From Salinimicrobium xinjiangense DSM 19287 (GTDB taxonomy: Bacteria; Bacteroidota; Bacteroidia; Flavobacteriales; Flavobacteriaceae): a stretch of DNA of 44,444 bases. Numbering within the stretch: position 1 is the first letter of the stretch; each line of letters begins with the position of its first letter. Both the position numbers and the translations under genes were made by a program. Shown piece by piece: positions 40,601 through 44,444 of the stretch. The stretch covers positions 1 to 44,444 of the forward strand of contig NZ_KE384056.1 in NCBI RefSeq assembly GCF_000423585.1, written 5' to 3'. Under the pieces are notes generated by a model. It searched no databases, was not told the DNA's origin, and saw only the letters and a program-made list of their open reading frames with translations.

Positions 40601-41505
40601 AGCTGAATGATCGCATTTTCGAGAAAAGAACCCGTGTTCCGCTGTCCGGCCTTCTGGCGTTCGATGATCTTTTTGCCGCCCTGTTTTGTTTCAGTTAAAC
40701 CAATGATATGAAGTAACTCGCCGTAAAAACGTTTGTCCAGGCTGTTACTGTCATTCAAAAATGGCAATTTCAGCAGGTGTTCCGGAGAAAGTAATTTAAA
40801 CAGCGCGATGAGCTTATTGTCGTCTTTCGGATTGTTGTTCCGCAGCGGTTTTTCGTAGTTGCGGATGTCGAAGTACGTGAATTCCACTTCCTGCTGCATT
40901 TCAGCAATAAAGGGTTCCGCGATTTCCTTATAGAAGAAGTCGGTCGTTTTCCCGGCCAGCCTTCCGGCTTCAAAATCGGTAAACTGAGCAACTAATTTTT
41001 TGTTTTGTGCAAAGGCTTTTTCAAAGAAGTTGGCGTCAAAGATGAACCACTCATTGATATTGGTCGCCACCACGTATTTCACCTCGAGGTTCTTATGCGT
41101 GATGCGCTCCCTCAAATAATACAACACCAGCTCCTGAAATGCCTTGCAGTTGATCTTTTCCCGACTCAGCATCTCTGCCCGGTTGGTAGGCTTCTTGGCT
41201 TCAATAATAACGCCCACGCTGGTTTTGGCCTTGTTCCCGTTATGGATCACGAGATCTGTACGGCCTTTGGTATTGATAAAGTGGTTGGGTTCGTACCAGG
41301 TCTTCTTCAGGAAGTCGGTCACCAGGTTCTTGTGGAACTCTTCACTTTCAGTTTCATTGGTCCTGTCCAGCAGCTGAATAAGATTGGTTTTGAACTGCTC
41401 TATCTGGGAGCGATTTGGTTTAACCTTTAAAAAAGCTTTATTGAGAGCTTTTCGTGGTTTAAGTATATGGAAATTCCCTAGGGTGGTGGAGGAGTCGGTC
41501 TGCAT
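37663..41505 (-). CDS. Type IIG restriction-modification enzyme (Eco57I-like)
   Basis: 1280 residues. The N-terminal nuclease domain of PD-(D/E)xK type has GRTDLVIHNG (D84) and GVIIEAKKP (E102, K104). The N6-adenine methyltransferase core has motif I DPAVGSGHFLV (about 571-581) and motif IV VIGNPPYVS (about 866-874). After it comes a TaqI-like specificity domain, with KPVLGGRDISRYG near 1075 and ANTSGMGTARWINIYVKEFPIA near 1215. One protein both cuts and methylates, so no separate genes are needed. Two in-frame palindrome-derived insertions sit at about residues 523-540 and 686-703. The first gene of the defence block, 25 bp after a 65-bp interspersed repeat. Confidence 0.9.
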   Translation of the reverse strand: MQTDSSTTLGNFHILKPRKALNKAFLKVKPNRSQIEQFKTNLIQLLDRTNETESEEFHKNLVTDFLKKTWYEPNHFINTKGRTDLVIHNGNKAKTSVGVIIEAKKPTNRAEMLSREKINCKAFQELVLYYLRERITHKNLEVKYVVATNINEWFIFDANFFEKAFAQNKKLVAQFTDFEAGRLAGKTTDFFYKEIAEPFIAEMQQEVEFTYFDIRNYEKPLRNNNPKDDNKLIALFKLLSPEHLLKLPFLNDSNSLDKRFYGELLHIIGLTETKQGGKKIIERQKAGQRNTGSFLENAIIQLDSMDKIGRLEQPSQFGETHEERLFSVGLELSITWLNRILFLKLLEAQLLTYHKGDKSYEFLSLDRIHNYDDLNSLFFQVLARQYSERNEDVKALFEKVPYLNSSLFEPTDIEHATLFISNLRDDKTLPIYSATVLKDKKGKKRSGELNALEYLFGFLNAYDFSSEGGETIQEDNKTLINASVLGLIFEKINGYKDGSFFTPGFITMYMCRETIRKAVVQKFNETAPSSSPNGGELVRFETLDDVYDQIDDHRMFTRQQANDIINSLKICDPAVGSGHFLVSALNEMIAIKNDLNILQDRHGRRLKEYQVEVVNDELIVTDEDGELFEYNPSGKESQRVQEALFHEKQNIIENCLFGVDINPNSVKICRLRLWIELLKSAYYKNETSSPLGGGREGAGAHPALETLPNIDINIKCGNSLISRFDLNADLSKALKDSKWNIDSYRVAVDTYRNAHNKEQKREMEKIIHDIKNDFRSEISTNDPKVKRLEKVKGEIFLMANQTQLFEQSKKEKAAWNKKLDKLSKESKKLEAQIQEIKDNKIYENAFEWRFEFPEVLDDNGDYVGFDVVIGNPPYVSHDKIDFRQYLNGNYQSFEAFADLYCYFFELGLAILTGKGLLNFITSNSFLKAEYGKPLRDLFNSKGQFIELLNIEDAQIFEDAVVNTVIAHFSKGQRKLNSKIVNQKYDLQENFSDFVSKNFFNYTFDDFNTKSWNLAKPEYIALGKKMASQGKTLEQLETKIRLGLATGSNKAFVIDRSKAEELISQDPKNLEIIKPVLGGRDISRYGYDQQNFIILTKNGVNVEKDYPIIYKYLNSFGEGFKNRGAKGQHWTNLRACSFFEDFKLPKLIWIELSDTNKFAICTDEIYLLNSAYFLLPPDDLEITFLAGLLNSKLIKFYLKLTANTSGMGTARWINIYVKEFPIARNNASESDITALVKQIEDNKKENPAADTSSLEAEIDRLVYQLYDLTDEEIQIIENSIK
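39425..39443. repeat. Palindromic mini-element inserted in frame in the type IIG gene, copy 1
   Basis: Core palindrome CCTCCCCC-CAA-GGGGGAGG. The inserted coding is SSPLGGGREGAGAHPAL between NET and ETLPN. The outer bases resemble copy 2: GGTTTCGTT on one side, GTCTCTAAA on the other. Confidence 0.65.
39900..39916. repeat. Palindromic mini-element inserted in frame in the type IIG gene, copy 2
   Basis: Core palindrome CTCCCCC-ATT-GGGGGAG. It encodes APSSSPNGGELVRF between NET and ETLDD. The flanks GGTCTCGTT and GGTTTCAAA match those of copy 1. Confidence 0.65.
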
Positions 41506-41809
41506 TCAGAAAACAACATTAAATTTATTCAGACAAAAGCCTGTAGGGAATTGCTTCTGTCTTTAACTCGTTAACAAGTTCTTAAATGTAGGAAATATTT
41601 TGAAAAAGCTTATCCCTAAGTTGACAATATCCAATTTAGGTACAGGAAAGTGAAGTAAGTCCTTCCGGGGGTTTCCCAAAAAATCAGAATTATGGCGCTG
41701 TAGCTGACTTTTTTGAAAAGGATGTCAATTGTGCAATAAGCTTATAAGAAAATATATAATTGTGTATGCCTGGTCAATGGAAGAAAGCATTTTTTGCTGC
41801 TCAGGGTGG
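41506..41809. other. Spacer between the type IIG and T9SS genes
   Basis: It holds copy 2 of the 65-bp repeat close to the type IIG start. The remainder (41600-41809) shows no gene or repeat I recognise. Confidence 0.45.
41530..41594. repeat. 65-bp interspersed repeat, copy 2
   Basis: 58 of 65 bases match 7432-7496 without gaps. It starts 25 bp upstream of the type IIG start codon, so it would lie in that gene's promoter or leader. The inverted repeat AGACAaAAGC / GCTTcTGTCT is preserved. Confidence 0.65.
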
Positions 41810-41842
41810 GTGAATAAAATAAGAGCCACCTTACGGTGACTC
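41810..41842 (-). terminator. Intrinsic terminator of the T9SS protein gene
   Basis: On the minus strand: GAGTCACC-GTAA-GGTGGCTC (one mismatch in an 8-bp stem), followed by TTATTTTATT. It lies about 33 bp after the stop codon. Confidence 0.75.
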
Positions 41843-41874
41843 TCATCTTATTACTACTAAAAATTATCTTTCTC

Positions 41875-44444
41875 TTAGTTATCTCTAATTACAATCTTTT
41901 TCTGAACTTCTCCAGCTTGTTCAACTCTCACAATGTAGGTTCCAGCCTGGAAATTATGGCCGAAGGTGTACGTATCATTTGGTTTTCCTGTTGTCTGGTA
42001 AACCACGCTACCACTATAATCATGTACAGAAAGATTAATTTTATCTCTCTTGTTTTCAGTTAGAATATGAACAGTAAAATAATCTATAGAAGGATTAGGT
42101 GAGACGGTAAAATCCAAAACGGTTGTTGATTTTGTCTCCGTTGTACTGGTTTCGATATCCTCTGAAGCTCCTTCCAGGCTAAACCCACTATGGACTAACA
42201 GGTTTCCTCCTGCCAGGTTCATCTCTTCACTCAAAATAACTGACCAGTTACTTGAGAATAATAGCACACCAGAGTTTCCATCGGTAAGATCAAACGAAAT
42301 CGAATCATAGGTTCCCGGTTCGCCTCTATCGGTCATATTAACTTTCAGGATCAAATTACCGCCAAGGGATATCGGATTGTCAGGATCGGTAATATCACTT
42401 AGGTTAGATTTGGTAATAAATGTGGCCACCTGCGCATCGGGATCTGAAACATCCACACCTAAAGACTGAACTGCATTGCTCTTGATCTGGTACTTATGTA
42501 CGATTCCGTCAGATTCCAGCCGCCTAAAGATCACATTCATATGCCCCTTAAGCTGGGTGCCTTTCTTGTTATATTTTACATTAAATCCAAAGTTAGTTTT
42601 CAAGCCTGGAGTAGAAGCATACTGCCCGGCGGAATTATCAGGCAATAGATAACCACCTCCGGTAATGAAATCTCCGGTGGGTATATAGACGGTTACTACA
42701 GTTTCATCTTCAGCAATGTAAAATCCGTTATCCACCATTACTCTTATAGTGAAGGATTCTGAAGTATTATTTCCGGTTAATTGAGCTAACCACTCATAGC
42801 TAACTCTTCCCGTTTTACTGTCAGATGGATCCACTAAATCGGTTACTTGTAACCATCCCGAATTTTCCCCTGTTTCGACAATCATGAAATTCACCTTAGC
42901 GTTCCTGATATCTCCTTCAAAGGCATCGTAGAGAGAATAGGAGGTATTGGCAGTAATATCCTGAATATTAGCACTTAATATCACAATTGCTTCGGTGTCC
43001 CTCGTACTTGGAGTGGCCTGTAAAGACTGACCGGTATAAGCTATCATCGCGTTTTCCCGGGTTATATTGAATGCATCAGAATCGGTGCTACCTAGATAAC
43101 CGGCATCTTCCGGGAATTCAGTTTCGACCATATAAGAATTGGCCGGATCCTGAGTTAATATCAGAGTAGTGGAAGCCACGCCATTGGCATCGGTTACGGC
43201 GCTGGTAGATTGCGAACCAATGCTGAACTTAATCATCTTACCTGCGATGCCCGTACCTGAAACATTATCGATCAATGTAGCCGACAAGTTTGTCTGGTCA
43301 GAATATTGTTCGGAGTGATCTCCATTATAGGTCAGAGTAGTTGGCCTCTTTTTAATGGTTACCGAAGTTGAACAATTGGATGAATTATTATTTACATCGA
43401 CGGCCGTCCAGGTCATTGTGTTGACACCCAGAAGAAGTTTTACTTCATTCATGCTGTCACCAGAAGTAGGAGCGATACCACCAGAGTAAGTGAGGGAGGC
43501 TACTCCACAAGCATCAGTGGCAGTAGCGTCAAATTCAGTACCTTGTACAGTATAATAGGTCTGGTAAGGATCAACATAGCGTTCCTGAGAGGAAACACAA
43601 GTTATATCTGGTTTAGTTTCATCTTTGACTTCTACGTTAGCATCAACCGTCGAAACATTCCCATTGTTATCGGTAACCGTTAAGGTCACGTTATTAGGTC
43701 CAATATTAGAACAGTCGAAATCTGCTTTACTAAGTGCCAGACTTGCAATCCCACAGGCATCATTGGATCCATTGTCGATATCGGCTGCTGTGATAGTGGC
43801 CGCACCTGATGCATCCAGTTGCACGGTAATATCCTGTGCAATAGCTACCGGAGCTACATTGTCTTCTACAGTTACAGTTGCCGTAGCTGTTGAAACATTA
43901 TTGTTGTTGTCTGTAACGCTGAGTGTGACTGTATTAGCTCCTACATTGGTACAGTCGAAGCTGGTTACATCCAGGGTGAGATCAGCAAGCACACAGGCAT
44001 CATTCGATCCGTTGTCGATATCGGCTGCTGTGATAGTAGCTGCCCCCAAAGCATCGAGTTGTACTGTAATATCCTGTGCAATAGCTGCCGGAGCTACATT
44101 ATCTTCTACAGTTACAGTTGCCGTAGCAGTTGAGACATTATTGTTGTTGTCTGTGACAGTGAGTGTAACTGGATTGGCTCCTACATTGGTACAGTCGAAG
44201 CTGTTTACATCCAGGGCAAGATCAGCAATACCACAAGCATCATTCGATCCGTTGTCGATATCGGCTGCTGTGATAGTAGCCGCACCTGAAGTATCGAGTT
44301 GAACCGTAATATCCTGTGCAATAGCTGCCGGAGCTACATTGTCTTCTACAGTTACAGTTGCAGTAGCTGTTGAAACATTATTGTTGTTGTCTGTGACGGT
44401 GAGTGTAACTGTGTTGACCCCTATGTTGGTACAGTCGAAGCTGG
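41875..44444 (-). CDS. Large secreted repeat protein with T9SS type A sorting domain (5' end outside window)
   Basis: Open through the right edge; 856 codons are visible. From the edge it shows near-identical 80-residue repeats (DNVAPAAIAQDITVQLD, ATITAADIDNGSNDACGIA, FDCTNVGANTVTLTVTDNN), a HYR/Ig-like beta fold of the kind seen in adhesins. A diverged unit KPDITCVSSQERYVDPYQTY, an Ig-like domain (TLTYNGDHSEQYSDQTNLSA) and a region near 42300-42700 with GDFITGGGYLLPDNSAGQY follow. The end, VSPNPSIDYFTVHILTENKR ... GTYIVRVEQAGEVQKKIVIRD, is the type A C-terminal domain that directs export by the type IX system and anchoring at the surface. An apparent TTG start at 44049 is only internal. Confidence 0.87.
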   Translation of the reverse strand, partial: SFDCTNIGVNTVTLTVTDNNNNVSTATATVTVEDNVAPAAIAQDITVQLDTSGAATITAADIDNGSNDACGIADLALDVNSFDCTNVGANPVTLTVTDNNNNVSTATATVTVEDNVAPAAIAQDITVQLDALGAATITAADIDNGSNDACVLADLTLDVTSFDCTNVGANTVTLSVTDNNNNVSTATATVTVEDNVAPVAIAQDITVQLDASGAATITAADIDNGSNDACGIASLALSKADFDCSNIGPNNVTLTVTDNNGNVSTVDANVEVKDETKPDITCVSSQERYVDPYQTYYTVQGTEFDATATDACGVASLTYSGGIAPTSGDSMNEVKLLLGVNTMTWTAVDVNNNSSNCSTSVTIKKRPTTLTYNGDHSEQYSDQTNLSATLIDNVSGTGIAGKMIKFSIGSQSTSAVTDANGVASTTLILTQDPANSYMVETEFPEDAGYLGSTDSDAFNITRENAMIAYTGQSLQATPSTRDTEAIVILSANIQDITANTSYSLYDAFEGDIRNAKVNFMIVETGENSGWLQVTDLVDPSDSKTGRVSYEWLAQLTGNNTSESFTIRVMVDNGFYIAEDETVVTVYIPTGDFITGGGYLLPDNSAGQYASTPGLKTNFGFNVKYNKKGTQLKGHMNVIFRRLESDGIVHKYQIKSNAVQSLGVDVSDPDAQVATFITKSNLSDITDPDNPISLGGNLILKVNMTDRGEPGTYDSISFDLTDGNSGVLLFSSNWSVILSEEMNLAGGNLLVHSGFSLEGASEDIETSTTETKSTTVLDFTVSPNPSIDYFTVHILTENKRDKINLSVHDYSGSVVYQTTGKPNDTYTFGHNFQAGTYIVRVEQAGEVQKKIVIRDN
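43613..44444. repeat. 240-bp tandem coding repeats
   Basis: Units repeat with an exact period of 240 bp (80 codons); for example, ATATCCTGTGCAATAGCT recurs at about 43832, 44072 and 44312. At least three and a half units are visible, and they continue past the window edge. Confidence 0.85.

Noticed and set aside
39700-40698. Long plus-strand open frame opposite the type IIG gene (332 codons)
   Set aside because: It is fully antisense to a gene with clear motifs; its translation has no recognisable domain and fits a shadow of the biased codon use.
44049-44049. TTG as the start of the T9SS protein
   Set aside because: The frame and the 80-residue repeats continue upstream to the window edge, so this is an internal codon.
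43625-44302. Plus-strand open frame of 225 codons rich in Ser/Thr/Val/Ala
   Set aside because: It mirrors the 240-bp repeats of the T9SS gene and has no independent signature.

Overview
The window looks like chromosome of a marine-type Flavobacteriaceae bacterium (Bacteroidetes). The grounds are low-GC coding with ATG-rich starts, promoters carrying the Bacteroidetes -7 box TAnnTTTG, a giant adhesin-like protein ending in a type IX secretion sorting domain, flavobacterial family members (DUF2200, periplasmic DsrE-like proteins, cysteine-free SQR-like flavoprotein), and many short interspersed intergenic repeats. No rRNA, tRNA or CRISPR array was recognised.

Layout. 1-0.3 kb: 3' end of an IS110-family transposase. 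0.3-13.8 kb: housekeeping and stress genes (lipoprotein, ferric-reductase-like flavoprotein, PAS histidine kinase, PqiA-like membrane protein, methyltransferase, dodecin, hemerythrin, two universal stress proteins, MscS channel, AI-2E transporter), separated by repeat-rich spacers. 14.1-28.2 kb: a compact sulfur-handling locus. It holds a TauE/SafE exporter, an HMA protein plus TlpA thioredoxin, an exported operon (small secreted protein, DoxX, two DsrE-like proteins, a SoxB-like metallohydrolase lipoprotein), an ACP-like protein, a cytoplasmic operon (two rhodaneses, DUF2892 protein, OsmC), an SQR-like flavoprotein with a small CC-motif protein, a two-gene YeeE/YedE transporter with an MFS protein, and a persulfide-dioxygenase/rhodanese fusion. 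28.4-31.1 kb: a start-less GIY-YIG remnant, a second PAS kinase and a secreted esterase. 31.2-41.5 kb: a defence and mobile island with a mobile mystery protein A/B pair (XRE + Fic) between direct repeats, a membrane protein, a start-less coiled-coil frame, a SIR2-STAND protein and a type IIG restriction-modification enzyme. 41.9 kb to the end: the C-terminal part of a large T9SS cargo protein with 80-residue repeats.

The strongest undescribed signal is regulatory. Eight copies of a 14-bp palindrome, GTAAC-N4-GTTAC, lie only in the sulfur locus, one before each of its transcription units. In seven of the eight the palindrome centre is exactly 29.5 bp from the first base of a TAnnTTTG-like -7 box (30.5 bp in the eighth). 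This is the geometry of a class II Crp/Fnr-type activator site centred near -41.5. It joins about 18 genes on both strands into one predicted sulfane-sulfur regulon whose regulator is not encoded in the window.

A second regulatory find is an array of four 20-bp inverted repeats (WGTAAAC-N6-GTTTACW) spaced exactly 32 bp apart upstream of mobile mystery protein A. Other points of interest are an SQR-like enzyme with no cysteine at all, an ACP-like protein lacking the phosphopantetheine serine, a SIR2 domain with Asn where the usual His stands, and two homologous palindromic mini-elements inserted in frame in the type IIG enzyme.
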